Counted from the stretch's first letter, positions 1 through 8,296 are shown. The stretch is 44,440 nt of DNA from Candidatus Kaiserbacteria bacterium (GCA_028286865.1 JAQBQU010000011.1:1-44440); one strand, 5' to 3'. Notes: generated from the sequence alone by a model not told the origin. Numbers and translations: made by a program.

Positions 1-2
1 TT

Positions 3-491
3 CCGCTCATGCATCCCGATATGAACGGCTCCGACGAGGCAGCACGCGGTGAGAAAAAGGCATTTGAGGTATTCGGTCCTGGTGAATACGAGGTGAAAGA
101 GATCGTTGCCTCCGGATTCCCGGCAGGCTCGATGTACGGAGGGGAGGGACGTATCAATACGGTGTACTCAGTGCATTTCGACGGCATGAGCGTTTTGTAT
201 CTCGGGGCACTTGGCGACTTGGACCTGCCTTCGGAAGTGCTCGAAATGGATTCTCCCGACGTGCTCATTATTCCGGTCGGCGGCGAAGGCACATTGAATG
301 CCGCAGAAGCAGAGAAGCTCGGGGTGAAGCTCGGTGCGAAGATCGTCATCCCGATACTGTACGACGACAAGACCCTCAAGCTCTTCCTGAAAGAAGCAGG
401 GGCCGACGGCACGAAGCCGGTCGACAAACTCACCATCAAGCCGCGAGACATCGTCGGCAAAGAATCAGAGGTCGTAGTGTTGTCCGCGTAG
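3..491 (+). CDS. MBL-fold metal-dependent hydrolase, C-terminal part (5' end outside window)
   Basis: The reading frame is open to the left edge, so the first Met at 9 is probably internal and the N-terminal half, with the HxHxDH zinc ligands, lies outside the window. What remains looks like the C-terminal part of a beta-lactamase-fold hydrolase of the UlaG/UPF0173 type: FGPGEYEVKEI near the start, a VLYLGALGDL strand with its Asp, then DVLIIPVGGEG and a helix beginning NAAEA, followed by KIVIPILYDD. The family cleaves esters, lactones or phosphodiesters with a binuclear metal site; the substrate cannot be read here. No terminator follows; a small membrane gene starts 40 bases downstream from its own -10 box. 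Confidence 0.7.
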   Translation, partial: PLMHPDMNGSDEAARGEKKAFEVFGPGEYEVKEIVASGFPAGSMYGGEGRINTVYSVHFDGMSVLYLGALGDLDLPSEVLEMDSPDVLIIPVGGEGTLNAAEAEKLGVKLGAKIVIPILYDDKTLKLFLKEAGADGTKPVDKLTIKPRDIVGKESEVVVLSA

Positions 492-519
492 CTTGTAACG
501 AATTTCTCGCGCGGGATAG

Positions 520-525
520 TATAAT
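520..525 (+). promoter_or_regulatory. -10 box of a leaderless promoter
   Basis: A perfect TATAAT lies 6 nt before the GTG start at 532, so transcription would begin at or next to the start codon. No Shine-Dalgarno and no clear -35 is visible. Confidence 0.5.
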
Positions 526-531
526 TGCGCG

Positions 532-756
532 GTGGTTGTACAGCGCACAATAAATAATCTTAAAGAGCGCTCGAAGGATGAGCGTAAAGCTGTGGCCAGT
601 GCGATAGCGATAGGCATTATCGTCATTCTTTTTCTGGGATGGGTGATACTTTTCTTCCATCGCATCCGCGACGCGGCCCCGGTGGACAATACTCCCGTTA
701 CTGCATCATCGACCGATACGTTCGACTCGCATCTCCAAACGGAGCAGCCTATATAA
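532..756 (+). CDS. small single-pass membrane protein
   Basis: A 74-residue protein of unknown function. Residues 1-20 are charged (NNLKERSKDERK), residues about 21-43 form one hydrophobic transmembrane helix (AIAIGIIVILFLGWVILFF), and the tail is Thr/Ser/Asp-rich and likely outside the membrane. The GTG at 532 is taken as start because a TATAAT box lies 6 nt upstream, which fits the leaderless style of many genes here; no ribosome binding site is present. It stands alone between the MBL-fold gene and a palindromic repeat plus terminator. Small proteins with this plan are common in Parcubacteria, but no family is recognised. Confidence 0.6.
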   Translation: MVVQRTINNLKERSKDERKAVASAIAIGIIVILFLGWVILFFHRIRDAAPVDNTPVTASSTDTFDSHLQTEQPI

Positions 757-761
757 TGTAT

Positions 762-780
762 TCCAAGGGGACCCCTTGGA
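762..780. repeat. 19-bp palindromic repeat, copy 1 (intergenic)
   Basis: Nine-base arms TCCAAGGGG and CCCCTTGGA flank a single central A. The same palindrome, with central T, lies inside miaA at 22321-22339. Both are followed by GTG. Here it sits between the stop codon at 756 and a terminator hairpin. Confidence 0.8.
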
Positions 781-792
781 GTGAAAAAACAA

Positions 793-838
793 AAGACCGC
801 CACACCGTGACAGTCTAATGTCAGTCGGTGGCGGTCTT
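793..838 (-). terminator. rho-independent terminator for the 857-1273 gene
   Basis: An 11-bp stem (AAGACCGCCAC at 793-803 with GTGGCGGTCTT at 828-838) is followed, on the minus strand, by a T-rich tract (TTTTGTTTTTTC). It lies 18 bases past the stop of the minus-strand gene and can also stop plus-strand transcripts of the 532-756 gene. Confidence 0.8.
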
Positions 839-856
839 AATACAATGATCTAAATC

Positions 857-1273
857 TTAGTCGAAGCGCGAGTCATCGCCGTTCCAGTTCCACGAACCGT
901 TTTCTGATTGATACAGTCTGGGGATCAGGCTGATCTGAACCCAGACGATATCTTCCTCGAGCTTATGCTGGAAGCGACGCGCTTTTTTCTTGAACCAGTT
1001 ATCCACTGATTCTCTAGTTGCGCGGATGTCGTCCCTGTCCCTCAGTCCATCTGACCCCATTACGTGAGGCACATTGAATGTGGGCCCCGAATAGCGGTAC
1101 ACGAACCTGTCCATTGTTCCGACCGGGTCCTTTTCAAGACGGTCGGAAGTTAGCAATTTAGTATTGTCGTACAGATCGCCCCAGGTCATGACGCTGACCC
1201 GATACTGGACTGGGCCGTATTGTCCCAGGACGACGGCGGCTACCTTGTAGTAACGATACTTTATTTGGTTCAT
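857..1273 (-). CDS. hypothetical protein with strong Shine-Dalgarno
   Basis: A 138-residue protein with no family that I recognise. It is soluble in appearance, with many aromatic residues (KYRYYK near the N-terminus, ENGSWNWNG near the C-terminus) and a charged middle segment, DNWFKKKARRFQHKLEED, likely helical. The start is well supported: AAGGAGG lies 5 nt before the ATG, and a consensus-like promoter is found further upstream. The gene is a single-gene unit, divergent from gyrA, and ends at its own terminator. Its SD-led architecture differs from the leaderless neighbours and resembles other accessory genes in the window (4006, 9576, 31340, 32718). Confidence 0.7.
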   Translation of the reverse strand: MNQIKYRYYKVAAVVLGQYGPVQYRVSVMTWGDLYDNTKLLTSDRLEKDPVGTMDRFVYRYSGPTFNVPHVMGSDGLRDRDDIRATRESVDNWFKKKARRFQHKLEEDIVWVQISLIPRLYQSENGSWNWNGDDSRFD

Positions 1274-1318
1274 GAGACCCTCCTTGGTCTATGGCCTATC
1301 GACGCTGTGCAACGTCGC

Positions 1319-1354
1319 TATCTATAATTATACTATAAATATAGATAAAGTCAA
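1319..1354 (-). promoter_or_regulatory. promoter of the 857-1273 gene with an inverted repeat over the -10
   Basis: On the minus strand TTGACT (1354-1349), a 16-nt spacer and TATAAT (1332-1327). A perfect inverted repeat TATCTATA (1319-1326) / TATAGATA (1340-1347) brackets the -10 box, which would suit a repressor or autoregulator; binding is an inference. Confidence 0.65.
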
Positions 1355-1408
1355 TGATTACTTTATGCTCACATAGAGCCTTTTTATGTGGATTATGAAG
1401 TGGAAAGC

Positions 1409-1417
1409 TGATATAAT
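1409..1417 (+). promoter_or_regulatory. extended -10 promoter of gyrA
   Basis: TGA-TATAAT, with 11 nt between the box and the ATG at 1429, so the leader would be about 5 nt. No convincing -35 and no SD. Confidence 0.6.
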
Positions 1418-1428
1418 ACTCACGCTAT

Positions 1429-3918
1429 ATGGCTGCTAAAAAGGAAGAGAAAGAGGCAGGCGAGCCAATTAAGCCCAACCACATCAATGTGATTTCGCGT
1501 TCTATCTCGACCGAAATGCGCGAGTCGTACCTCGACTACGCGATGTCGGTCATTACATCCCGCGCACTTCCTGATGTGCGCGACGGATTGAAGCCGGTGC
1601 ACCGCCGAATCCTTTTTGCCATGCAAGACGCGGGACTCACCGTCTCGGCGAAAACTCGTAAGTCGGCGACGGTCGTCGGAGATGTGCTCGGTAAATATCA
1701 CCCGCACGGCGATGCCTCGGTCTATGACGCCATGGTGAAAATGGCGCAGGACTTTTCTATGCGCTATCCGCTCATCATCGGCCAAGGCAACTTCGGTTCG
1801 ATCGACGGCGATGGCGCTGCTGCATACCGATACACCGAGGCAAAAATGTCACGCCTTGCCGGAGAGATGATGGCGGACATCGACAAAGAGACCGTTAATT
1901 TCACTCCCAACTACGACAACACCCGCCAAGAGCCGTCGGTACTCCCGACCGGCATTCCGAATTTGCTGCTCAACGGCACACTCGGCATCGCCGTCGGTAT
2001 GGCGACCAACATTCCGCCGCACAATCTGCGCGAAGTGATTGGGGCGACGACACATCTCATAGAAAATCCTGATGCAACGACCGAAGATCTGCTCGGATTC
2101 GTACAAGGCCCTGATTTCCCAACCGGCTGTATCGCTTTTAATCAGGCAGATATTAAACATGCATACACGACCGGCCGCGGAGGAGTCGTCGTGCGCGGCA
2201 ACGCCGAGATCATGGAGGGCAAAAAGGGCGACTATCAGATCATCGTCACTTCGATCCCGTTCCGCGTGAACAAGTCCGACTTGCTCACCAAGATCGCCGA
2301 TCTCGTACACGAGAAAAAACTCGAGGGCATCCGCGACATCCGCGATGAATCGACGAAAGATATTCGAGTCGTTATCGAGCTCAAAGGTAATGCGCATCCG
2401 CAGGCGGTCCTCAATTATCTGTACAAGCACACGCAGCTCGAAGAGACATTCCACTACAACGTCGTTGCACTCGTCGATGGCGTGCCACAGACCCTCTCGC
2501 TCAAAGCGATGCTCGAATACTTCATTGCACACCGCAAGGAAGTCGTCACGCGCCGCACTCAATATGATCTGAAGATCGCGCTGGCGCGCGAGCACATCTT
2601 GCTCGGCCTCAAAAAAGCACTCGATCACATCGACGAGATCATTGCGCTCATCAGAAAGTCCAAGACGGTGGAAGATGCGAAGAGCGGTCTCATAAAGACA
2701 TTTAAATTTTCCGATATCCAGGCGCAGGCCATTCTCGATCTTCGCCTTCAGCGCCTCGCTGCACTTGAGCGTCTCAAGATCGAACAGGAGCTCAAAGAGA
2801 TCCAGGCACTCATCGAAGAGCTCCAGGCGCTTCTCAAGAGCGAGAAGAAGCTTTTGGCACTCATCAAGAGCGAGCTTGCCGCTGTGGTGGAGAAGTACGG
2901 CGACGACCGCCGCACCAAGATCGTGAAGAAGGGCGCCACGACACTTACTGCAGAAGATCTCGTGCCCGACGAAGAGTCGGTGCTTGTGCTCACACAGGGC
3001 GGATACATCAAGCGCACCAATCCTTCTGAATACCGCAAGCAGAAGCGCGGCGGCGTGGGAGTGGTGGATCTCGATACGAAGGACGAAGACTTCGTGACGC
3101 AGTTCCTCACGGCATCGGCGCACAACGACATTCTCTTCTTCTCCGATCGCGGAAAGGCATATCAGCTCAAGATGTACGACGTACCGGAAGGTCGCCGCGC
3201 CACCAAGGGCAAATCGATCATGAACTTCATTTCGCTCGAGCAGGGCGAGCAGATCACATCGGTGCTCTCCATGCCAAAAGAAAAGAAGGCAGTCGAAGGC
3301 CTCTCGCTCATGATGGCGACGAAGAACGGCACGGTGAAGAAAGTCGCCGCTGACAAATTCTTTGAAGTACGTCGCTCAGGACTCATTTCTATATCACTAG
3401 AAAAAGGCGACTCACTTATCACCGCACAATTCACGCATGAAGGCGACGATGCGATGCTCGTGACCGCAAAAGGCCAGTCGATCCGCTTCTCTGCAAAAGA
3501 TGTGCGCGAAATGGGCCGTCAGGCTGCTGGCGTGCGCGGCATGAAGCTCGCAGCGGGCGACTTCGTCGTGGGTGCCGGCGTCATTCCGAAGGGTGCCAAG
3601 GGAGAATTACTTGTCGTTTCTTCGACCGGCTACGGAAAAAAGACTCCACTATCTGAATACAAGGCTCAGGGCCGCGGAGGCTCGGGCATCAAGACGATGT
3701 CTATCACCGCAAAGACCAAGCAGCTCGTGGGCGGTGCCGTCATCTTGGGCCCCGGTGAACTCGTCGCAATGTCCAAAAAGAGCCAGACCATTCGCACCGG
3801 ACTCGACGAAATTTCAACACTCTCACGCGCTACACAAGGCGTCCGCGTCATGAAAATGCGCGACGGCGACGAAGTCGCATCATTCGTGATCTTCGAAGGA
3901 GACGAAACGGAGGCGTAA
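1429..3918 (+). CDS. gyrA: DNA gyrase subunit A
   Basis: 829 residues, the normal length for GyrA, the breakage-reunion subunit that introduces negative supercoils together with GyrB (not in this window). The N-terminal domain carries [19 protein letters not shown], the quinolone region [13 protein letters not shown] (residues about 90-102) and the catalytic tyrosine Y135 in AAYRYTE. A coiled-coil arm follows at about 350-480 and then the C-terminal beta-pinwheel with GyrA box QKRGGVG (538-544), which deviates from the usual QRRGGRG. Position 96, equivalent to E. coli Ser83, is Ala, with Ser next to it and Asp at 100 (E. coli 87). The ATG start is fixed by the extended -10 just upstream. Confidence 0.97.
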   Translation: MAAKKEEKEAGEPIKPNHINVISRSISTEMRESYLDYAMSVITSRALPDVRDGLKPVHRRILFAMQDAGLTVSAKTRKSATVVGDVLGKYHPHGDASVYDAMVKMAQDFSMRYPLIIGQGNFGSIDGDGAAAYRYTEAKMSRLAGEMMADIDKETVNFTPNYDNTRQEPSVLPTGIPNLLLNGTLGIAVGMATNIPPHNLREVIGATTHLIENPDATTEDLLGFVQGPDFPTGCIAFNQADIKHAYTTGRGGVVVRGNAEIMEGKKGDYQIIVTSIPFRVNKSDLLTKIADLVHEKKLEGIRDIRDESTKDIRVVIELKGNAHPQAVLNYLYKHTQLEETFHYNVVALVDGVPQTLSLKAMLEYFIAHRKEVVTRRTQYDLKIALAREHILLGLKKALDHIDEIIALIRKSKTVEDAKSGLIKTFKFSDIQAQAILDLRLQRLAALERLKIEQELKEIQALIEELQALLKSEKKLLALIKSELAAVVEKYGDDRRTKIVKKGATTLTAEDLVPDEESVLVLTQGGYIKRTNPSEYRKQKRGGVGVVDLDTKDEDFVTQFLTASAHNDILFFSDRGKAYQLKMYDVPEGRRATKGKSIMNFISLEQGEQITSVLSMPKEKKAVEGLSLMMATKNGTVKKVAADKFFEVRRSGLISISLEKGDSLITAQFTHEGDDAMLVTAKGQSIRFSAKDVREMGRQAAGVRGMKLAAGDFVVGAGVIPKGAKGELLVVSSTGYGKKTPLSEYKAQGRGGSGIKTMSITAKTKQLVGGAVILGPGELVAMSKKSQTIRTGLDEISTLSRATQGVRVMKMRDGDEVASFVIFEGDETEA

Positions 3919-3947
3919 TTGACGCATAGGCGAACCGGGCGTATACC
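3919..3947 (+). promoter_or_regulatory. promoter of the 4006-4419 gene with structured leader
   Basis: TTGACG (3919-3924), 17-nt spacer, TATACC (3942-3947), starting right after the gyrA stop codon. The roughly 50-nt leader contains a CTGCTC-TTGG-GAGCAG hairpin and a GGGCTC/GGGCCC-like segment before the SD, a possible site for control of translation. Confidence 0.6.
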
Positions 3948-4005
3948 TCTCTTTAGCTGCTCTTGGGAGCAGACATGAAGGGCTCTGGGGCCCATGGAGG
4001 ACGTA

Positions 4006-4419
4006 ATGAAATTTAGCTTCGATGATCGCTATCGGCGCGGTGACAAAAATACTGGGGAGAGTCTGTCCGATCCCCACTGGGAAGACATGAAATCTGCGAT
4101 GGAGTCTTTTCGCGCCCATTTTCAAAAAATCGGGATCGCGGATCACGTAGAGCTAATTCGCATTACGTCCCATGTCGACGTGCTCGATATGTTAAATCTC
4201 ACTGCCGTCGCCGTGTTCAGTCTGAGTAAACTCGGAATGAATATGACTAAAGAGCACGAAGTGTGGATGAAATTCCATCACGGTGAATCTCGCAGGAGTG
4301 ACGCATTCAGTCACTTCCAGAGCAAGATTCAGGAATTTCTTGCCAGTTTCTCGGGCGAACTTAAAGCGGCGCACAAAGCATTGCGTACCGCATCGCAACT
4401 CCAAGTTCAAACCGAGTAG
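4006..4419 (+). CDS. hypothetical protein, mostly helical
   Basis: A 137-residue protein that I do not assign to a family. It begins MKFSFDDRYRRGD and contains amphipathic helices (EDMKSAMESFRAHFQK; HVDVLDMLNLTAVAVFSLSKLGM; SHFQSKIQEFLASFSGELKAAHKAL). There is no signal peptide or clear transmembrane helix. The ATG at 4006 is preferred to the one at 3994 because GGAGG (3996-4000) then lies 5 nt upstream. The gene has its own promoter behind gyrA and ends before a perfect 10-bp hairpin. It belongs to the SD-led accessory class of the window. Confidence 0.7.
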   Translation: MKFSFDDRYRRGDKNTGESLSDPHWEDMKSAMESFRAHFQKIGIADHVELIRITSHVDVLDMLNLTAVAVFSLSKLGMNMTKEHEVWMKFHHGESRRSDAFSHFQSKIQEFLASFSGELKAAHKALRTASQLQVQTE

Positions 4420-4440
4420 AGATGCCCACAGAAACTTGTT

Positions 4441-4464
4441 GCGGCCGCACGGAAGTGCGGCCGC
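4441..4464. terminator. strong hairpin downstream of 4006-4419
   Basis: GCGGCCGCAC - GGAA - GTGCGGCCGC, a perfect 10-bp stem 21 bases after the stop codon. There is no following T run on the plus strand, so it is either a weak terminator or a structure that also covers the -35 region of the next promoter. Confidence 0.5.
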
Positions 4465-4470
4465 TTACTA

Positions 4471-4476
4471 TATAAT
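4471..4476 (+). promoter_or_regulatory. -10 box of the methyltransferase operon
   Basis: A perfect TATAAT 8 nt before the ATG at 4485; the transcript would be leaderless or nearly so. Confidence 0.55.
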
Positions 4477-4484
4477 AGAGAGCA

Positions 4485-5039
4485 ATGACTCCGCTTAATA
4501 CGGCCGGTTTTGCGCATCCTGCGCGCAATGTGGAATTGCTTGGCATCGAGCCCGGGCACACGGTCGCGGATTTCGGATCGGGCTCCGGCGCGTACGTGCT
4601 CGCGATAGCGGAGAAGCTCCAGGGCTCGGGGCACGTGTATGCGGTGGATGTACAGCAAGACCTGTTGCTTCGTATCAAGAACGAGGCGCATAAGAAACAT
4701 TTCAAGAATGTGGAGATCATCTGGGGCGACCTCGAGAAGATCGGCGGTTCAAAGATAGCCGATAAGCACGTCGATCTCGTCTTGATATCCAACCTTCTTT
4801 TTCAAGTCGACGAAAAGGAGGCACTCCTTGCCGAGGCGCGCCGTATTCTGCGGCCAAGCGGCAAGCTCGTTATCATCGACTGGAGCGAATCGTTCGGCGG
4901 ACTGGGCCCGATCAAGCGCGCTGTCGTGTCACGCGAGCGCGCGCTCGACCTCGCGCACAATGCGGGATTTCAACAGCAGGAAGAATTCGACGCCGGAGCG
5001 CATCATTACGGGCTTATACTAAGACCTGATTCGATATGA
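4485..5039 (+). CDS. class I SAM-dependent methyltransferase
   Basis: 184 residues with a Rossmann-type methyltransferase core: motif I VADFGSGSGAYV (about 28-39), the acidic residue ending strand 2 in VYAVDVQQDLL, and motif post-II/IV HVDLVLISNLLFQV. It resembles the UbiE/Methyltransf_25 type; the substrate is unknown. The ATG directly follows a TATAAT box. The end overlaps the start of the next gene by four bases (ATGA), which suggests translational coupling to the solute-binding protein and the pilin-like genes behind it. Confidence 0.8.
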   Translation: MTPLNTAGFAHPARNVELLGIEPGHTVADFGSGSGAYVLAIAEKLQGSGHVYAVDVQQDLLLRIKNEAHKKHFKNVEIIWGDLEKIGGSKIADKHVDLVLISNLLFQVDEKEALLAEARRILRPSGKLVIIDWSESFGGLGPIKRAVVSRERALDLAHNAGFQQQEEFDAGAHHYGLILRPDSI

Positions 5040-6340
5040 AAGGCTTATCAGTTTTCCAAATAGTGCTCGTCGCCGTCTTCGGCGCGCTCGCGATCGCCGC
5101 GGTACTCATCTTCGCATTCGCGGTCGGCGGCAATACTTCGACGAGCGTGGGTGCGGTCAAGATCTGGGGAACGGTGAGTGACACCGCATTCAATTCGGTG
5201 ATCCGCCAGGCAACGGAAACTAATGCCCAGCTTTCGCTCGTCACCTATATTCATAAGGACCCGGATACGTTCATTAGCGACCTCACCAATGCGCTCGCCA
5301 GCGGCACCGGACCCGACCTGGTGCTCTTGCCGCAGGATGCCGCCTATGCGCAGGCCAATAAGCTGATACCGATCCCGTATACGACGATCTCAAAATCGCA
5401 ATTTCAAAATACGTTCGTCGAGGCGGCGAATCCGTTCCTCGCCACCAGCGGGGTATTGGGAGTCCCACTTTTGGTCGACCCGCTCGTGCTGTATTGGAAT
5501 AAAGACATGCTGGCGACGGGTGGCATTGCACAGCCTCCGCAATACTGGGACCAGCTCTATGATATGGCGGCACAGATCACCAAGCGCGACCAATCATCGG
5601 GCAGCATCATCAAGAGCCTCATCGACTTCGGTGAATATTCCAATGTGCAGAACGCAAAAGACGTGATCAGCATGCTCATCCTGCAGGCGGGCGGCATGAT
5701 CACCGGGCGCGAGAGCGACACCGGTGCCATCGTCTCGTCGCTCGCTCCGAAAACGGGCGACGCCACGCAGGCAACGCCCGCGGCGGTCCGCTTCTATACG
5801 GAATTCGCCGATCCTTCGAAGCCCGATTACTCGTGGAGCCGCTCGCTGGGGAATTCGCGACAGGAATTCGCGGCAGGCGACCTCGCGCTCTACGTCGGCT
5901 ACGCAAGCGAGCTGCCGCTCATCAAGGCCATGAATCCGAACCTCAACTTCTCTCCGGCGCCGATCCCGCAGATCCGCAACGGCCCCCGCTCGACCAACTT
6001 TGGGCGTGTGTATGCATTTGTGATCCCCAAGACGAGTTCAAACCCTACGGGTGCTTCGATCGTAGAATCGGTCCTCACGGCCGCTGATCTTTCGACCCTG
6101 CTCTCGACCGGACTTGGTATTCCGTCGGCGCGACGCGACGTCCTCGCCGCCAAGGCCGTGGGGGATTTCGCGCTCTTCAATAAACAGGCGATCATTGCGC
6201 GCTCCTGGGTCGACCCCGATCCCACAAAGACAGCGCAGATATTCCGCGATATGATTGAGAACACCACGAGCGGCGCCTCCCTCCTCAGCGAGGCGGTGCA
6301 GCGCGCGGATCAGGAAATGCAGCAATTACTTTCACAATAA
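5036..6340 (+). CDS. membrane-anchored extracellular solute-binding protein
   Basis: 434 residues. An N-terminal hydrophobic helix (about 8-32, IVLVAVFGALAIAAVLIFAF) anchors a large extracellular domain of the sugar-type ABC solute-binding fold (SBP family 1): VKIWGTVSDTAF as the first strand, GTGPDLVLLPQDAAYA, GVPLLVDPLVLYWNKDML and YWDQLYDMAAQ are typical for the family. No permease or ATPase gene is next to it; instead five VirB2-like membrane proteins follow at spacings of 1-41 bases, except for one gap of 79. It may therefore serve the surface apparatus rather than sugar uptake, which is an inference. Four-base overlap with the gene before. Confidence 0.8.
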   Translation: MKGLSVFQIVLVAVFGALAIAAVLIFAFAVGGNTSTSVGAVKIWGTVSDTAFNSVIRQATETNAQLSLVTYIHKDPDTFISDLTNALASGTGPDLVLLPQDAAYAQANKLIPIPYTTISKSQFQNTFVEAANPFLATSGVLGVPLLVDPLVLYWNKDMLATGGIAQPPQYWDQLYDMAAQITKRDQSSGSIIKSLIDFGEYSNVQNAKDVISMLILQAGGMITGRESDTGAIVSSLAPKTGDATQATPAAVRFYTEFADPSKPDYSWSRSLGNSRQEFAAGDLALYVGYASELPLIKAMNPNLNFSPAPIPQIRNGPRSTNFGRVYAFVIPKTSSNPTGASIVESVLTAADLSTLLSTGLGIPSARRDVLAAKAVGDFALFNKQAIIARSWVDPDPTKTAQIFRDMIENTTSGASLLSEAVQRADQEMQQLLSQ

Positions 6341-6341
6341 T

Positions 6342-6701
6342 ATGAAAATAACCCCGGGGAAGACCGTCGCGATCATCACAGGTGCAGTGTATTTTGCAGC
6401 CGCCGCTCTCGCATCCGCAGATGATAATACGCTCGGCAATCCGCTCAATCCGTCGTTCAGCTCTATCCCGAATTTTATCGCGGGCGCTTTGCGAGTCATG
6501 GTGCAGCTCGCACTTCCGATACTCACGCTCATGATCGTCTACTCGGGCTTTCTGTTCGTATTTGCGCGCGGCAATCAGGAAAAGCTATCGACGGCCAAGA
6601 CCAATTTTATGTATGTCATCATCGGGAGCGTGCTCATCCTCGGGGCGTGGGTCATTGCGACACTGATCAGCGGTACCGTCTCTCAGCTCACCACCGGATG
6701 A
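6342..6701 (+). CDS. VirB2/TrbC-like small membrane protein 1
   Basis: 119 residues. An N-terminal signal/transmembrane helix (about 8-26) ends in an AXA-like ALASA site, followed by a short loop and two transmembrane helices (about 48-72 and 88-110) joined by a charged turn FARGNQEKLSTAK. This is the plan of TrbC/VirB2 pilin subunits of type IV secretion systems. The start at 6342 lies one base after the previous stop; an upstream in-frame start at 6255 is rejected because it lies inside the solute-binding gene. The closest relative in the window is the protein at 18768-19196, which shares the GN.EK.S.A loop. Confidence 0.7.
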   Translation: MKITPGKTVAIITGAVYFAAAALASADDNTLGNPLNPSFSSIPNFIAGALRVMVQLALPILTLMIVYSGFLFVFARGNQEKLSTAKTNFMYVIIGSVLILGAWVIATLISGTVSQLTTG

Positions 6702-6702
6702 T

Positions 6703-7056
6703 ATGAAGCGAATTCTCGTGCTTGTGGTCGTCCTTTTGCTGCCGTCCTTTGCATTCGCCGCCGCTCCGCGCACCTTCAGCGACCTCGCCGACCTCATCGT
6801 GTCGCTCTTTGATGCAGGCGTCGGGCTCCTCATCACGGCGGCACTCGTCATATATCTCTTTGGAATATCGCGCAGCATCTTCAAGGCCGGAGAAGAGGGG
6901 AAAGAAGCACTCCGCACGTATGTGCTCTGGGGCATTCTCACCATCTTCCTCATGGTATCCATCTGGGGCATTCTGCAGCTGCTTCAGAACACGCTCTTCG
7001 GCGGCACCACGTACGCCCCCGGGCAATCCTCCGGCAGCCAGACCTACTTTCAATAA
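6703..7056 (+). CDS. VirB2/TrbC-like small membrane protein 2
   Basis: 117 residues with a clear signal peptide (MKRILVLVVVLLLPSFAFAA), then two transmembrane helices (about 33-53 and 72-97) and a polar Gly/Ser tail. The second helix WGILTIFLMVSIWGILQLLQNTL is nearly the same as in the proteins at 7523 and 7930, so these are paralogues. The ATG at 6703 follows the previous stop by one base, so the gene is in the same operon. Confidence 0.7.
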   Translation: MKRILVLVVVLLLPSFAFAAAPRTFSDLADLIVSLFDAGVGLLITAALVIYLFGISRSIFKAGEEGKEALRTYVLWGILTIFLMVSIWGILQLLQNTLFGGTTYAPGQSSGSQTYFQ

Positions 7057-7062
7057 CGGCAT

Positions 7063-7443
7063 ATGAAGCGATATCTCGCGCCACTGGCATTGCTTCTGCT
7101 TCCCGGCATCGCCTCCGCACAGACCATGACGGCTGTTGTAGGTGTATTCAATATATTCGTCGGCCTCATGCTCGCAGCGGCGTTCCTGCTGTATTTCGGC
7201 GGACTGGTGGTGTGGTTCATTCGTCTCGGGACATGGCCGACGTATCGCGATGAAGCCATCGAGTACATGCAGTGGGCTGTCGCGGTCCTCTTCGTGCTCG
7301 TGGTCCTGCTCGCACTTGTGCAGTTCGTTCAGAATCACACCGCTACTGCAATGCTTGTGCTCGGGTTCATCATCGTGGGCCTGGTCGCGTGGGCGGTCTT
7401 TACCGTCGCCTCAGCGCCTGATGCAAGCGAAGAGGAGCACTAG
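7063..7443 (+). CDS. small membrane protein of the pilin-like cluster
   Basis: 126 residues with signal peptide (MKRYLAPLALLLLPGIASAQ) and three transmembrane helices (about 28-52, 66-90, 94-115), followed by an acidic tail DASEEEH. The extra helix sets it apart from its four neighbours, but the beginning (MKRxL... signal, then a short loop) resembles the gene before it. It starts 6 bases after the previous stop. Possible role as assembly partner of the pilin-like proteins; inference from position only. Confidence 0.65.
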   Translation: MKRYLAPLALLLLPGIASAQTMTAVVGVFNIFVGLMLAAAFLLYFGGLVVWFIRLGTWPTYRDEAIEYMQWAVAVLFVLVVLLALVQFVQNHTATAMLVLGFIIVGLVAWAVFTVASAPDASEEEH

Positions 7444-7522
7444 CTATCCACAGCGCGTGAGGGAATTGCCTTGTGTTTTGGCCGCACGAAGATACCATGA
7501 AGCGCATAGAATAAATCTTTTA

Positions 7523-7888
7523 ATGCTTATGCGCGTACGAGTCATCTCATCCATCATTGCAGTCGCCCTCTTCGCACCGGTGCTCGCTTCCGCAGCAAGC
7601 ATCTTCGACACGGTCTCTCTGGCCAACACGCTCCTCAACTCGCTCATCGGTCTCTTTATCACCGCCGCGATCGTCGCGCTCTTCTGGGGCATCGTCAAAT
7701 ACCTCTTCTCGGGAGGCGGCGAAGACAAGACCGAAGGCCTCAAGATCGCCATGTACGGCGTTGTGGCCATCTTCCTCATGGTCTCTATCTGGGGCATCAT
7801 CCGATTGCTGCAGAACACCTTCAAGGTGACCTCGACCGATCCGATCATTCCTCAGGGTATCCAAGTCAACACGGTCACCTCGTACTAA
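7523..7888 (+). CDS. VirB2/TrbC-like small membrane protein 3
   Basis: 121 residues from ATG 7523 (or 119 from ATG 7529). Signal peptide VISSIIAVALFAPVLASAA, helix 1 at about 42-62, a GGGEDKTEGLK loop and helix 2 (AIFLMVSIWGIIRLLQN, about 80-101). The ORF is open much further upstream (to 7142), but that part overlaps the previous gene in another frame and does not look like protein. A TAGAAT box at 7507-7512 lies 10 nt before the ATG, so this gene may have its own promoter inside the cluster, after the 79-base gap. Confidence 0.7.
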   Translation: MLMRVRVISSIIAVALFAPVLASAASIFDTVSLANTLLNSLIGLFITAAIVALFWGIVKYLFSGGGEDKTEGLKIAMYGVVAIFLMVSIWGIIRLLQNTFKVTSTDPIIPQGIQVNTVTSY

Positions 7889-7929
7889 TCAGCTGCCCGC
7901 TCTCGGGGTCATGAGAGGGGGCACTCCAT

Positions 7930-8256
7930 ATGAACGCTGCATCTAATCTCGTTGCAAAATTTACGGACTATATCGTCGATCCGGCGATATTGATCGTGTT
8001 CGCGGCAGGGTTCTTCTTCTTCGTATATGGGCTCGTTGAGTTCATGTGGAACCTCAACGAGGGAGCGCAATCAGACGGAAAGCAGCACATGGTATGGGGC
8101 ATGGTCGGGATGTTCATCATGGTGTCGGTATACGGCATCGTGGCGCTTATCAGCAATACCTTCGGCCTCGGCATCGATCCGGCCAACGGTACGTACAATG
8201 TCGATACATCCCGTGCGAGCAGCATTCCCGCGAACGTGAATTTCAACGTGCAGTAA
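7930..8256 (+). CDS. VirB2/TrbC-like small membrane protein 4 (no signal peptide)
   Basis: 108 residues. There is no cleavable signal peptide; the protein begins with an amphipathic segment and has two transmembrane helices (about 18-40, ILIVFAAGFFFFVYGLVEFMW, and 56-78, MVGMFIMVSVYGIVALISNTF), then a polar tail. The loop NEGAQSDGKQHMVWGM and the second helix align with the other paralogues. The 41-base gap before it contains a small CTCTC/GAGAG stem and a G-rich stretch that may act as a weak ribosome binding site. Last gene of the cluster; tRNA-Leu follows after 40 bases. Confidence 0.7.
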   Translation: MNAASNLVAKFTDYIVDPAILIVFAAGFFFFVYGLVEFMWNLNEGAQSDGKQHMVWGMVGMFIMVSVYGIVALISNTFGLGIDPANGTYNVDTSRASSIPANVNFNVQ

Positions 8257-8296
8257 GCGGGCACATATTCGGATTGTTTGATACGATGCCACCGTT

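Noticed and set aside
1849-3123. Long antisense frame (424 aa) inside gyrA
   Set aside because: It mirrors the codon pattern of gyrA, has no promoter or SD and no recognisable motif.
7142-7522. Long N-terminal part of the 7523-7888 gene
   Set aside because: Overlaps the 7063-7443 gene in another frame and is Ser/Arg-rich without structure; the signal peptide starts at 7523.
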